This document shows, piece by piece, positions 17,801 through 25,588 of a stretch of 64,000 bases of DNA (the first letter of the stretch is position 1; each line of letters opens with the position of its first letter). The notes under the pieces are model-generated. The model worked only from the letters and a program-made list of their open reading frames with translations. It did not search any database and was not told where the DNA came from. A program made the translations under genes and the position numbers. The stretch is taken from contig OY723318.1 of NCBI GenBank assembly GCA_963210315.1, positions 62,001 to 126,000 on the forward strand, given 5' to 3'. Origin of the DNA: Rhynchopus euleeides. Taxonomy: Eukaryota; Euglenozoa; Diplonemea; Diplonemida; Diplonemidae.

Positions 17801-19823
17801 CGTCAGCGCCACCGCGCATCGCGTCGCATGGGATGTGGGCGCCTTCCGTTGGTCCGCCAGGGGTATCCCGCAGAGCCGGGCTCGGCTCAGTCCAAACAGG
17901 GGCGTAGTCGGGCAAAGGCAGGGCCTCCAGCTTCCTCCGCACCCTGGTCCGGGCCGCCGCGAGGTCCGGGAGGGACGCCCTGGGGTCGTCGGCGACATGT
18001 CTCGTCAGCACCCTCTCCAAGGTGTCTCTGGCCAGATCCTCGCGGAAGACGAGCCAGTCGAACAGGATCTCATCTTGTCTGTCCCAAGCCAGCCGCCCCC
18101 CTCCGGTCCAACGCGTGCCTGGGAGGGACGAAGGGGAGTGGAGGGCCCTCGCGTGGAGGCGGATGCCCCTGACGGCCCGGCGCCTCAGGCACATCGGCCT
18201 CGCGGGACGCCGGGCGACCCAGTGCCGAGGGCGGCGTGACATCCCGTGACGGCGCGGGGCCCGACCACACAGGCGCGCCACTACGGACCAGCAGTCCCTA
18301 CTCGCTTCGCTCAGACCCCGCCTGCACGCCGACACCGCCGCCCTCGCTAGGCCCACCCAGCTCTGGGGAGACGCGTATGACCGGAGCCCCCACATGAGCG
18401 GCCTCCACATCGCCTGTCGGAGGAGGGACCAGATCACCCCTCGAAGGGAGGGGGGGGACGTCCCGCGCAGGCCTGCCCGCTGGCGACTGGGGGCGCGACG
18501 CTTCATCGCCGCGCGGCGGACTGCCCGAGCCCGCGGCCGTCTCCACTGCCTGGGGAGGCGCATCCGCACCCACCTGCGCCTCTCGCCGTCGTCCCAGCCC
18601 TCTGCCAGGGCGCCAGGGGGTAAACCCCAGCCACGAGCAGTTGGGACGCCCGAGCTGCACTCCGCTCCAACAGGAGGGTCCCCAGACCAGCCCCGACATG
18701 CTGGCATCCACGTACCCTGACTAGTGGATCGGTCCCCTGCCGGGGCACCGCTGGCGTTGTTTCCCTGCTGGGAGTACAGCTCTCCCTGCTGCTCAGCGGC
18801 TGGGGTGGTGGGGCGGCGGGGCGGTGCGTCGGTGGGGGCGCCGGGGGCGAGATCCCCGCCTGCCCCACTATCCCCGATTTTCCCCGTGATGGCAAGGTGC
18901 GGTGACACTTGGGCTGGGGGAACGTGTGAGGAGGGGGGGCAGGAGATGAGTGGATGGGGCACGAGGGAGTTACATGGTGCGAGGTGGGGACTGGGCCCGC
19001 TATACTCGAAAACCCCAGCTTGCCCCTCCACCCCTGGTGCACTGGGGGGCGGAGACGGAGGGGGAGAACGTGAGAGACGGAATGTGGGGGGATGTTGCGA
19101 TGCGATAAGGGGGAGGGCAGCGGGGGGAGCGTGGGACTGAGCGGGTGGGGGGACAAAAAAGCACGGGAGTCGGGGGTGTGGTATATTGGCCCTTCCCTCC
19201 CCTGCCCCATACTGTCCTAACACACCCTCCCACCCGAACGAGTCCCCCCTGGGGGGGGGGAGGCCTCCCACCACCCGCCCTGACCCCCACGCCCAGCCGA
19301 CCCCCCACATGACGTGAGGGAGGGGGTTGGGGCGGGAAGCTGTCACCCGCCCTGCTGCTGCCTCTGCTGCTCCCTCTGCAACGGTGACCGCCGCTGCCTG
19401 CACGAGGGGGGGCCGCGACCCTTCCGCAGCCGTCGGGGAGTGCCGTTGGGGGGTGCATAAAGCCGGTGGGTCAGACCGGTGTGCTGTTGTTGGGGGGCCC
19501 GTGTGGAACCCACCCTCCCCCGGCCCTGCCTGCCCCGGCGCTGCCGACGCCGCCGCTGCCGTCGCTGCTGCTCTCGCCGCTACCGGGGGCGGCCCGGGCT
19601 GCACTCGTGCGGGGGGTTGCGACCCCCGCGCTTCTGCCGCTACCGGGGGCGGCCCGGGCTGCACTCGTGTGGGGGGCTGCGACCCCCCCGTCTCCCTCGC
19701 TACCGGGGGCGACCCGGGCTGCTCACCCGCTGGGGGCGGGAGCGCCGCCACCAGCAGCGCCATGAGGGCCCACTGCCCTCGCCTCCTCGCGTGCCCACGG
19801 CCAGGCACGTCTCGCGCCTCCAT
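11835..19823 (-). CDS. LINE polyprotein: OTU protease, zinc fingers, reverse transcriptase, RLE endonuclease, OTU-like C-terminus
   Basis: This is an uninterrupted frame of 2662 residues from the ATG at 19821-19823; the upstream extension has only a TTG. Approximate order: a Pro/Ala-rich leader with a 20-residue repeat (30-100); OTU domain 1 (700-815) with Cys in AQGDCGFFAIG and His in GQHFEGVSI; a C2H2-like finger (873-905) and a Cys/His cluster (915-940); reverse transcriptase (1100-1450) with NGSSGGQMGLRPDHV, SCGVQQGDPLG and YLDDG; a CCHC knuckle (1695-1712); and an RLE core with RPGD and VIDITVKN (1757-1775). The C-terminal third adds a degenerate OTU-like domain (about 1950-2085), a Cys-rich cluster (2160-2197), OTU domain 3 (2268-2390) with GNCFFDAL and SHYSPL, a second Cys-rich cluster (2435-2468) and a basic, Ser/Thr-rich tail. 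It is expected to bind its RNA, nick target DNA and prime cDNA synthesis. The OTU domains may process the polyprotein or remove ubiquitin. Confidence 0.9.
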   Translation of the reverse strand: MEARDVPGRGHARRRGQWALMALLVAALPPPAGEQPGSPPVARETGGSQPPTRVQPGPPPVAAEARGSQPPARVQPGPPPVAARAAATAAAASAAPGQAGPGEGGFHTGPPTTAHRSDPPALCTPQRHSPTAAEGSRPPLVQAAAVTVAEGAAEAAAGRVTASRPNPLPHVMWGVGWAWGSGRVVGGLPPPRGDSFGWEGVLGQYGAGEGRANIPHPRLPCFFVPPPAQSHAPPAALPLIASQHPPTFRLSRSPPPSPPPSAPGVEGQAGVFEYSGPSPHLAPCNSLVPHPLISCPPSSHVPPAQVSPHLAITGKIGDSGAGGDLAPGAPTDAPPRRPTTPAAEQQGELYSQQGNNASGAPAGDRSTSQGTWMPACRGWSGDPPVGAECSSGVPTARGWGLPPGALAEGWDDGERRRWVRMRLPRQWRRPRARAVRRAAMKRRAPSRQRAGLRGTSPPSLRGVIWSLLRQAMWRPLMWGLRSYASPQSWVGLARAAVSACRRGLSEASRDCWSVVARLCGRAPRRHGMSRRPRHWVARRPARPMCLRRRAVRGIRLHARALHSPSSLPGTRWTGGGRLAWDRQDEILFDWLVFREDLARDTLERVLTRHVADDPRASLPDLAAARTRVRRKLEALPLPDYAPVWTEPSPALRDTPGGPTEGAHIPCDAMRGGADDDDAMGEAQGERDAVDDLLRDFGATRVPNAAQGDCGFFAIGVPAADIALRRQDLSEAAKKLQALTDLFGGDKAQHLAYAANLARPSSWMDHLALQLAARVWSIHIVVVQGGEHPIVSIRPAKVPDKELLQKTRVIALTGQHFEGVSIPRAELHGLVNRAEPAFLTRSNARMAELQTAEGQEELDVGSKLVERSTARLYCPHDSCRTSLMQAGIPILPTSMKDHLNRHLEKGDVLSRGTLRALKFAQCLKCDKVITLGDHQSCTACRKDLEPEPEAQAVGADIPAGELPSVEELRRHNIRVWEKVPKPLVKAWTAALSEAARETAARNSVAAWTILLMAPLVLLRSARMGGAKSKVTLRERQKVFDRWKRGEYATLWEEAREASKRQGGTGSRGSAPPRLSDEERWERRVGQLARQNRVSAAHKHLVPAKVAPSTTETLKKLQGKHPEGGAVHLERTVPAEKCKAFTPADVFRAVKSFPNGSSGGQMGLRPDHVRQALECKDALGAKPTAMLTQVINRMVKGAVPQEVMPVLGGAKLSALVKGDEDVRPIACGETLRRLAAKLLSTRHKGDARRILMRGRQVGVAVQRGLEAAASVVAQYAERSREKEDAVILKIDYANAFNSIDRGTFLKVVERHIPGLLPFVAWCYDSPSTLTYGEGVVSSSCGVQQGDPLGPLLFSLGIKEIAEELKKRTDLDGSLFYLDDGVIMGPACAVRAALDYVIQASTERGLEVKLSKCELIDLCEQSLEALEEEGFSLRLPEDEDKVGIVYRAGRNFTLLGAPIGSAAFCESYMDKKLLEFQPYLDALAKLQDKQVGLALLRHCEGFARLVFYMRAMGHKGVTEYLRKSDASVEKCLARILALEDDVLPESVMRQATMPVRLGGLGIRRAAEHWHAAALASTANGHSLCRELDPNFTWDEEGWETTCLAHNNAVDEDERRDPTQAPVGDVEQRELSRAIVSRQYRELFEESDAHDRARLRSLSLPHAGAFLGGKLSENSRIEGRQMIAVSRARLGIPLFEPDTVCEKCGRELDEMGTHAFDCNQGGALTRRHDATRDALFALAQEAGTNPEMESLHLLQDGQRPGDLVTRRIWPRVIDITVKNPVAASYVQAAARFTGAAAAQGEATKNRQYRDACAARGLVFAPYAMELFGGLAPSAHSVFSKLGRLAAERTGASRVQLTQEYACRVNSAFNNTLGATLLECGELTKACRSLARDRVEVEAAPPLDPDHFIRFEPDQVGQGAAFEDTDPDDAEGQGHQAVPPPSDEPLRPAQKPVDREPPTPEDLVREWRSAHNGVGVSFTSLMGGLGNLLPAVFQVQQLGGGGAGGVPTDALVAIADGFASSGTPMEAGPLRRQAVARVRSSPELSGLLADPAAWASRMSAFEREDEATWADDVLIRGAACVLRRHIIVFRDYRAPTVCDPGCKPIATAVALGGVGDRFQALTLPADVQELVGGSTTGPRPTVRAGPRLRTERAEGEQDVTEFCQFCEADFSTQDTHGRCVHCLRASCPDCVEHVTDPCQCGRTEPTTVVQEEVMDDDEDSTDSEDAGPPPPPPGPAPEPADDVLTRWLTAREHALPGVTTAKQQSVLEMPDVQDFRFTPGNCFFDALTFLLGEAGATADGLRQYVVKAVGDHADLRSRAEPSYEEWARQMRESGSMNVASWADELTLQGAARATGSPIVVLADDTAPRIYRPLRKPYGPVAGVKFKASHYSPLHISEQVRSFVLRLAPAVPLVSTGCRGAEAGLHMVRVDGGTAELSVLCVRCEQPFDTRTPHWECIGCNRLACTGCVSDGETCTRPPDRGGDGAATDGNAHTTSGGSPSASTAPAPSSNATAQPSTSSTSSTDSTSDAQQGGSTSENAPAPSASQHTGKRKADRDVSASPPDRKRSATAADKGTPADDADVPKTVAEWDALFTPEPGSPEEEFKSARRALHAWRCKVRLQDREEQRLYNNLNSRMYTAAGMRRATAGTASQGSRRAAPRATGAATQ
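19570..19740 (-). repeat. 60-bp tandem repeat in the LINE leader, 3 copies
   Basis: Three head-to-tail copies of a 60-bp unit around gctaccgggggcggcccggg encode a 20-residue Pro/Ala/Val/Gln-rich repeat (core QPPARVQPGPPPVAA). The same array is present in copy 1 at about 4946-5116. Confidence 0.85.
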
Positions 19824-20112
19824 CGCGACTCGCGCTCGCGTGTGTCGGGGGTGGGAAGGGGGGGACTGGGAAGGGAGGGGGGAACAGAGCCCGAGGGACA
19901 AGCGTCCCAAGGGGGAGTGGTTTTTTTGTTTGGGAAGAAGTTATTGGCCCAACCAGCCCTCCCGACTCTGCCCCCCCGCAAGATCAAGAAGAAGTTTGGA
20001 AAGGGGAAAAGGGATGGGGGAGAGGAGGGAGAGGGATGGGTTTTTGAAAGGGGAGGGGAGAACCCAACCGACCCAACCGACCAGGGGGGGGGGGGAGCGC
20101 GAGTGTGTATAC

Positions 20113-20150
20113 CAATGAAGTACAGAAACTGTAGCTTAAGAAATCGTTGG
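20113..20150 (-). other. Spliced-leader exon sequence at the 5' end of LINE copy 2
   Basis: This block is identical to 5488-5525. The neighbouring plus-strand DNA (tccattgtttcc) differs completely from that of copy 1, so the element boundary coincides with the SL 5' end. The first one or two A residues usually written at the start of diplonemid SLs are not clearly part of the block, as might be expected if cDNA synthesis stopped at modified cap nucleotides. Confidence 0.75.
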
Positions 20151-22285
20151 TCCATTGTTTCCTGCCTGCCTGCCTGTGTTGTGCTGCACCTGTGCCTCCC
20201 TGTTCTGTATTTTGTACCCTCAGCGGGTTCACGATACAGGGCAGTCCACTCCCCAAAAATCACGGTCTTGACGCCCATTCCATCCACTTTCAGTGGATGT
20301 GTTTGGTATTTCCGAATGGAATTTTCCAGCGTCAAGATTACAAGAACAGGGTCAGTCACTTCTACCGTAGCTGCGATGCCGGTAGTTGTGCAGAAATGAT
20401 CTTTTCGACGGACGCGACGCCTCCCCAGCTTGCCTGTGTCTGTGTTGCCATAGCCATGTGACAGATATTCACATAACGAATGTACTGTCACACCGCAAGG
20501 GGCTTTGGACAACGTTAAACAACAGTACACTTGCAGGTTTGGGTAGAAAATTCCAATTTCCGCTGGTCACGGGCCCCTTTCAAAACATTGACCACCTTTC
20601 GAGAATTTAGTTCTGCACCATGGATTCGAGGGACTGCGATGATTCGGAACCGAGGATGAAGACTACTGGGAAGGAACTGTGTGCTCTCTTGAAGCACTGG
20701 AATCGGCGAACTTGGACGGAACCTAAGCGCGACAGGTGAAGGGGCATCCCGAACAAAGGCATACAAAGTGGCTCTGGAGATATTGTTGCATCTGCGACAC
20801 CCTGTCTTACATCCCGCCTGGGCTCTGATCTTCACCTATAGCAATGACTAAATCCCTATCCGGGTACATGAAGCTTTTGTAGGTACATTTAAACTTGCGA
20901 ACCTCTCAACGACCTGTTAATCGCCTTGTACCGAAATCTGACCCTGGGCTTCGGCCCTCACGGCATTCAGCGGGTGACCCGATGCCGGTGTGGATGGAGA
21001 AGTGCACAGTTCTGAAACAGTGTGTCGACGAATCCGAGGAATCCAATCAGAGTAGTCCCGAGATGAAGTGGTGCAAGAACTCAAAAACTGTTTGCCTTTG
21101 GTCAAGGCCCCCTTTCCAAAAATTTGACCCGCGCAGTGGTGGCCAGTCCTGAGAACCAACAGTAGCATAAGCCTACGACTGGTCCAGGACGAGGCCGACC
21201 CTGTACATAGCCTGTGTATGACTACCCTGTCATACCAGGCTGCTGCTAGTTGGCCACAAGCCACTGGCAGACCATGACCCAGGGTACCGAATTTAGGTAC
21301 CCTGGGTACCTAATTTAGGTACCCCAGGGTACCTAAAAAATGGGTTACCCACAGGGTCCGACATCGGGTGTCGTACCCCACCGTGAGGGGGGCGGGGGCG
21401 GGGGGGGGGGGGGGGTCTATGTTTCAGCAAGAATAGGACAGACTCTCGCTAGGGATGCCCATTAGCGGAGCCTTAGACTCACGTTCAGACTCCCGCCAGC
21501 CTCGGGTGGCTGGAGTCCACTGTGAAAGGGCTGCTACAACTAGTGCAACCGGGTGAATCACAAGAGAGAAGAGATCATCAACAGTTGGTGTTCTTCGAGC
21601 GCAGAACACCTCTAAAAATAGAAGCCACGAGCGTCAACCCACCAAATCTCCAAACTCGAAAAGTTAGCGACAGGCCTGATTATTTACACTTGGGTAGACG
21701 CCCCGAGAAAAAGAATGTAAGATGATGGTGCACTTCCCCCCGTGGGCACACAATCAAATGGGGGTCGATGCAGAGAATAATCGTACTCCTTTCGCTTTAT
21801 TATAGACACCCTGTCCAGCAACTGTGAGAGAACAGTTCCGGAAACTTTGTGTCTGCAAATCAGAAAGGGGAGAGAAGAACCAGCGGGTATTCGTCGATCG
21901 CGAGAACACCCCACACGCCTGCTGCGGGTGTGGTGGTCTTCGCGACTTCGCTACGCTTCGTCGCTCGTAACTAGTAAGAAAAAAAACAAGGAAAGTCCCT
22001 ACGCTGGAAGCACACGCCGTGCCCGCGAGAGAGGTGCGTTGGGCACAGGCCCACAGAGACAGCGGCTGTGCCACAAGGTGGCATACCCCCTGCCGAGAAA
22101 ACAGAATGTGATGGAAAAGGGGGTGCGCCGGAGCGCCGAGAAGATGATGTGGGTTGGGCAGGACGGGTTGATGGAAAATAACGAAGCTGCCGGCAGGACT
22201 CAACAGGTATTGAATTCTGCCGGCAGGACAAGAATTCTTCGAGCAGTGCAGCTGCAAGCGCGAGCAGCGCTGAGAGGAGTGAGTG
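20151..22285. other. Intergenic DNA right of LINE copy 2, no confirmed gene
   Basis: The GC content is lower here than elsewhere. Directly beside the LINE, the minus strand stays open for about 125 codons (20151-20530) with a plausible protein composition (for example DPVLVILTLENSIRKYQTHP), but no family was recognised. Near 21277-21350 are several GGTACC-centred palindromes, followed by a G-rich run at 21378-21416. Nothing else was recognised. Confidence 0.5.
21277..21350. repeat. Cluster of GGTACC-centred inverted repeats
   Basis: CCAGGGTACC, AATTTAGGTACC, CTGGGTACCTAATTTAGG and ACCCCAGGGTACC follow one another. The segments are mutually complementary, so the block can fold as nested hairpins. 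No function is evident. Confidence 0.6.
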
Positions 22286-24040
22286 TCAGGCTGTGAGATC
22301 AGCGGGCAAAGGATGGTCTGCGATGACCCAGTCCTGGTGTGCGGTGCGGAGCAGGGTGTCGGCTGTGGCACGCACCTGCGCCAGTGTGGTGCGGGTCTTG
22401 TTGAGGACGATGTGCTGGGAGGGGTCGCAGGTCGCACAGCACCGCGCCAGAAGCAGGTAGGCCGCAGGCCTGTGCGGGCACAGGTTCACGGCCTGGCAGT
22501 AGACCTGGCGGGGCAGCAGCTCCGACTCCACGTTCCCCGCCTCCAGCCACGCACGCCCTGCCACCTCAGCGTACCGCCCCAGCCCCAGCAGCGCCCGGTA
22601 CTGCAGCTCCACAGCCCCGCACACCTGGGCAGCGTGCAGCGCCCTCTGCAGGAGCACCAGGAGCAGCAGCTCCTGCCCCTGCACCGGCACCGCCTCCTCG
22701 CACACGCCGACGCGCCGCCGCAACTCGTCTGCCGCACACAGCAGAGACGCTGGGTCGGACTGGCCCGCCAGCTGCAGCAGCAGGCTGTCGCAGCGTGCCT
22801 GTGCGTCCGCCCGGTGCCACTTCGTGCGGTGCGGTCCGGACAGGTCGCTGGGGCTGTCGCACGACGAAGGGAGACGCACGAAGGACGAGTCCGTTCGCAT
22901 CGCCTGCGCGAGAATGCCGTACGGCCCAGGCAGCGACCCGTCCAGCTGCAGCACATCGAGCGCCAGTTGGTGCATCGCCAGGTCCTCGATGTTGGTGGGG
23001 TCCAGCTCCACAGCACGCAGCCCGTGCTCCTGCGCGTGCCTGTGCAGCAGCAGCAGCACCGCGGCCCTGTGCTGCGGGCTGGCCCCTGCAGCCGCGTGCA
23101 CCACACGGCAACCCTGCAGCAGCAGGTCCGACACAGGGCCCTTGCCGCCCACCTCTGCCAGCTCGCACAGCAGCCCCACCGCCTCCTCCGCCTGCAGGCA
23201 CGCCTGTCCCGCATTGGCCTGGGGGGCCGCAGGCACAGATGCCGATGCCGCCGCCCCAGCCTGCACCTGCCTGGCTACACCCCGCTGCGGCACTGCCTCC
23301 TTGCACTTGCGCGGCTTCGAGGCACGCGCCCTCTGCCGTGCGTACAGAGCATACCCCCCACGCAGCCCCGGCACCTGCGCCACGCTGGGCACGAGGCAGT
23401 CCACGACACCCAGGGTGATCAACGCTTCGGCATCCACAGCCGACTCTGCCCTGATGACGAGCGAGTGCGTGCCGTGCAGGAAGGTGGCGCTCTTGCCCCC
23501 CTGCCTGCGCCGCTCGCTGTGGCATATCTGCGACACCGACGCCACGGCAATGCCGTACCGCCTGCAGTGCTCCTGCAGGAATGGCTCCAGCAGAGCTGCG
23601 CCGTCGCTGGGGAAGACGGCGCTGACTGACAAAGGCAGGCACTGCAGCAGCACGTCACACGGCGAACCCGACTGACGCGGGACGTTGCCATCCCAGCGCC
23701 GCTCCGTCAGGCGCATGTTGTCACGAGCAGGCATGTCGACACCCAGGGCCTTGGCTCGTGCTGCGCACTCCGCCCTCAGTGCAGCGAGCACCTCCCCCAG
23801 AGGCACGTGGTGCAGCGGCAGTGACACCACGATGTTAATGCCCAGCTCGCCCGCGAGGTGCACGCCCCCAGGCACCACGTGCATCCCGTAGCGCAGCAGC
23901 ACTTCCTTAACCAAGTAGATCGAGAGGAAGGGGAGCAACGCGGTCAGCTTCGCGTGCCTCGGCAGGCCTGCTTCGGGCTGCATGTTGCACTCTATCCAGT
24001 ATGCGACGGCAGTTGGCGCGTGGGGGGGCAGCAGGCACAT
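22286..24040 (-). CDS. Hypothetical protein, helical repeat-like C-terminus
   Basis: This is an intronless frame of 584 residues with ATG at 24038-24040. I do not recognise the family. The first 200 residues look globular, with strand-rich stretches such as GELGINIVVSLPL. A low-complexity Ala/Arg linker follows (about 255-290). The rest (300-584) is Leu/Ala-rich and helical, with spacing that recalls tetratricopeptide-type repeats (for example AYLLLARCCATCDPSQ). It ends WVIADHPLPADLTA. Upstream on the coding strand lie a C14 tract and CAG, a plausible trans-splice acceptor about 80 nt before the ATG. It is the lowest-coordinate host gene and so the last one in the direction of transcription. 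Confidence 0.65.
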   Translation of the reverse strand: MCLLPPHAPTAVAYWIECNMQPEAGLPRHAKLTALLPFLSIYLVKEVLLRYGMHVVPGGVHLAGELGINIVVSLPLHHVPLGEVLAALRAECAARAKALGVDMPARDNMRLTERRWDGNVPRQSGSPCDVLLQCLPLSVSAVFPSDGAALLEPFLQEHCRRYGIAVASVSQICHSERRRQGGKSATFLHGTHSLVIRAESAVDAEALITLGVVDCLVPSVAQVPGLRGGYALYARQRARASKPRKCKEAVPQRGVARQVQAGAAASASVPAAPQANAGQACLQAEEAVGLLCELAEVGGKGPVSDLLLQGCRVVHAAAGASPQHRAAVLLLLHRHAQEHGLRAVELDPTNIEDLAMHQLALDVLQLDGSLPGPYGILAQAMRTDSSFVRLPSSCDSPSDLSGPHRTKWHRADAQARCDSLLLQLAGQSDPASLLCAADELRRRVGVCEEAVPVQGQELLLLVLLQRALHAAQVCGAVELQYRALLGLGRYAEVAGRAWLEAGNVESELLPRQVYCQAVNLCPHRPAAYLLLARCCATCDPSQHIVLNKTRTTLAQVRATADTLLRTAHQDWVIADHPLPADLTA

Positions 24041-24727
24041 GTGTGAGCGGGAGGGTGGGGAGGATAGGGCAAGGTGGCGTTGTGGCGTTGGGCTGTGCTG
24101 TGCTGTGCTGCGTGTGGGCGAGGGGGGGGGGGGGGGTGGGGCTGAAGAATGGGAACGAGCAAGCGCCCTGTGCCAGGAGGGGTGCTGTGTGTGGGTTGGC
24201 GTGAATTATCCCACGGGTCGGAAGGCGATGTGTGTTGGTGTGGTGAAGCGTGTGAAGCACAGTGCAGTGCCCGCAGACTCAAGAGGGCTCAACAGAGGCT
24301 CCCGAGACAAGAGCAGCCCAGTGTCAGTGGCTCGCCCCATATCACTCGGGGTCATGTGGAGGTCGCTGACCGCAGCTGTGGGGTCGACACCCACCTGACG
24401 AGCACATGCGACGAGGGTCTACCACATCGAATTCACACACCCGAGTGTGTGTGTGGCCACTGTGGTGGTGTGGCTGGCCAGATACCCACACACACACACA
24501 CAGACACACAGCCTTTTATGGTTAGCGTAAGCTGCACCGAGCGAACTCTGGTGCTACCTCCACTGCAGTGCACACACACATGACACACGCAAACACTTAT
24601 TTGGTGCCCCTCCACCACACACACGGCCCCTGCACAAAAAAATGCATCGCCTCTTGCTGCACCGCATCACACTGGTTGGACCCGGAACGTAACCTCTCTC
24701 TCTCCCCCCCCTCTACCCCTCCACATC
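24041..24727. other. Intergenic region
   Basis: This gap separates the unknown 584-residue gene from the reductase gene. It contains a C/G-homopolymer pyrimidine tract at 24120-24138 (minus strand) that could act as the splice acceptor of the former, and CA microsatellite DNA at about 24485-24510 and 24565-24590. No gene was seen. Confidence 0.6.
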
Positions 24728-25588
24728 CTACTTCCGGAACACCTCGACGACAGCAGAGAAGTCAGCATCCACCGCGGTGGACTGTGCGAACTGTGCCTCG
24801 GCCGCCGCGGCGACTGGCAGGGGCGCGTCGAGGGTTTTTGCGAGATCCAGCGCGAACTTCATGTCCTTGTGTGCGTGCTTCAGCGGGAATGCCGGGGGGT
24901 ACTCCTTCGAGACGATGTTCTTCGTCTTCAGGGAGTACAGGGGGCACGCCATGGCGCCCTCCGAGATGACCTCCATGAGGTCGCCAGCGGCGAACCCGCT
25001 CTTCTCGGCAAGCCCGACGCCCTCACCCGCGGCGGCCATCATGGTGCCCATCGTCACGTTGACCACCAGCTTCATGCGGGAGCCCTGTCCCACCTCCGGG
25101 CCGTAGTACTTCACGCTCTTCCCCATCTTGGCGAAGTGCGGCTCGCAGGCGGTCTTCAGAGCCTCGTCCCCAGCGGTGAGGAAGATGAGCGTCCCGTCCT
25201 CAGCAGGCTTCTTGGAGCCCGACACAGGGGCCTCCAGGAACACGCCGCCCTTCTCGGTGATCTGCTTCGAGGAGGCGGCCATGGCCTCAGGGGTCAGCGT
25301 GGCGCAGTCGACGATGGCCTTCCCCTGCGACACGCCCTCCAGCACGAGGGGGAACACCGCGGCGTGTGCCTCCAGGTTGGAGAGCATCGAGTACACCACC
25401 TTGGCGCCCTGCACCACCTCGGTGGGGGTCTGTGCCACCTTGACGAGGTCGGGGAACTCGTCGCGCAGCGCGGCGCTCTTGTCAGCGGAGCGGTTCCACA
25501 CCAGCAGGCTGACACCCGCAACGGCCAGGTTGCGGGCCATGGGGTACCCCATGATGCCCAGCCCGATAAAGCCGTACACCTCTGACAT
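24728..25588 (-). CDS. GLYR1: Glyoxylate/succinic-semialdehyde reductase (beta-hydroxyacid dehydrogenase family)
   Basis: The frame encodes 286 residues, the normal length for the family. The ATG at 25586-25588 was chosen because the protein then starts directly with the Rossmann fold: FIGLGIMGYPMARNL (GxGxxG, NAD(P) binding). The substrate-binding motif is EAPVSGSKKPAEDGTL, the catalytic Lys lies in GSRMKLVVNVTMG, and the C-terminal domain has YPPAFPLKHAHKDMKFAL. The SGSKKPAEDG and PPAFPLKH signatures are those of plant GLYR enzymes, which reduce glyoxylate to glycolate and succinic semialdehyde to gamma-hydroxybutyrate with NADPH. The related 3-hydroxyisobutyrate dehydrogenases usually differ at these positions. 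No targeting peptide is evident, so it is probably cytosolic. Confidence 0.9.
   Translation of the reverse strand: MSEVYGFIGLGIMGYPMARNLAVAGVSLLVWNRSADKSAALRDEFPDLVKVAQTPTEVVQGAKVVYSMLSNLEAHAAVFPLVLEGVSQGKAIVDCATLTPEAMAASSKQITEKGGVFLEAPVSGSKKPAEDGTLIFLTAGDEALKTACEPHFAKMGKSVKYYGPEVGQGSRMKLVVNVTMGTMMAAAGEGVGLAEKSGFAAGDLMEVISEGAMACPLYSLKTKNIVSKEYPPAFPLKHAHKDMKFALDLAKTLDAPLPVAAAAEAQFAQSTAVDADFSAVVEVFRK

Larger units (their letters stand above)
11456..20150 (-). mobile_element. LINE copy 2, complete (RLE-type, OTU-bearing, about 8.7 kb)
   Basis: The element reads on the minus strand: SL exon (20150-20113), 5' UTR, one ORF (19823-11835) and a 3' UTR. The 3' end is placed at 11456 because the segment 11456-11638 recurs in the short derivative at 6992-7174 and both stop at ...ccctccagg. 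No poly(A) tail is present, as is common for RLE-type LINEs. The reverse transcriptase with a C-terminal CCHC plus PD-(D/E)xK endonuclease places it among the early-branching R2/NeSL/CRE-like LINEs. Known trypanosomatid members of that group (SLACS, CZAR, CRE1) target SL RNA genes. No target-site duplication was seen. Confidence 0.85.

Noticed and set aside
20113-20150. A genuine SL RNA gene
   Set aside because: No conserved promoter upstream shared between the two occurrences, no Sm-like site or T-run terminator at the expected distance, and the sequence runs directly into the LINE 5' UTR.
24041-24400. tRNA or other RNA gene in the gap beside the reductase gene
   Set aside because: No A/B box pair or cloverleaf could be formed.
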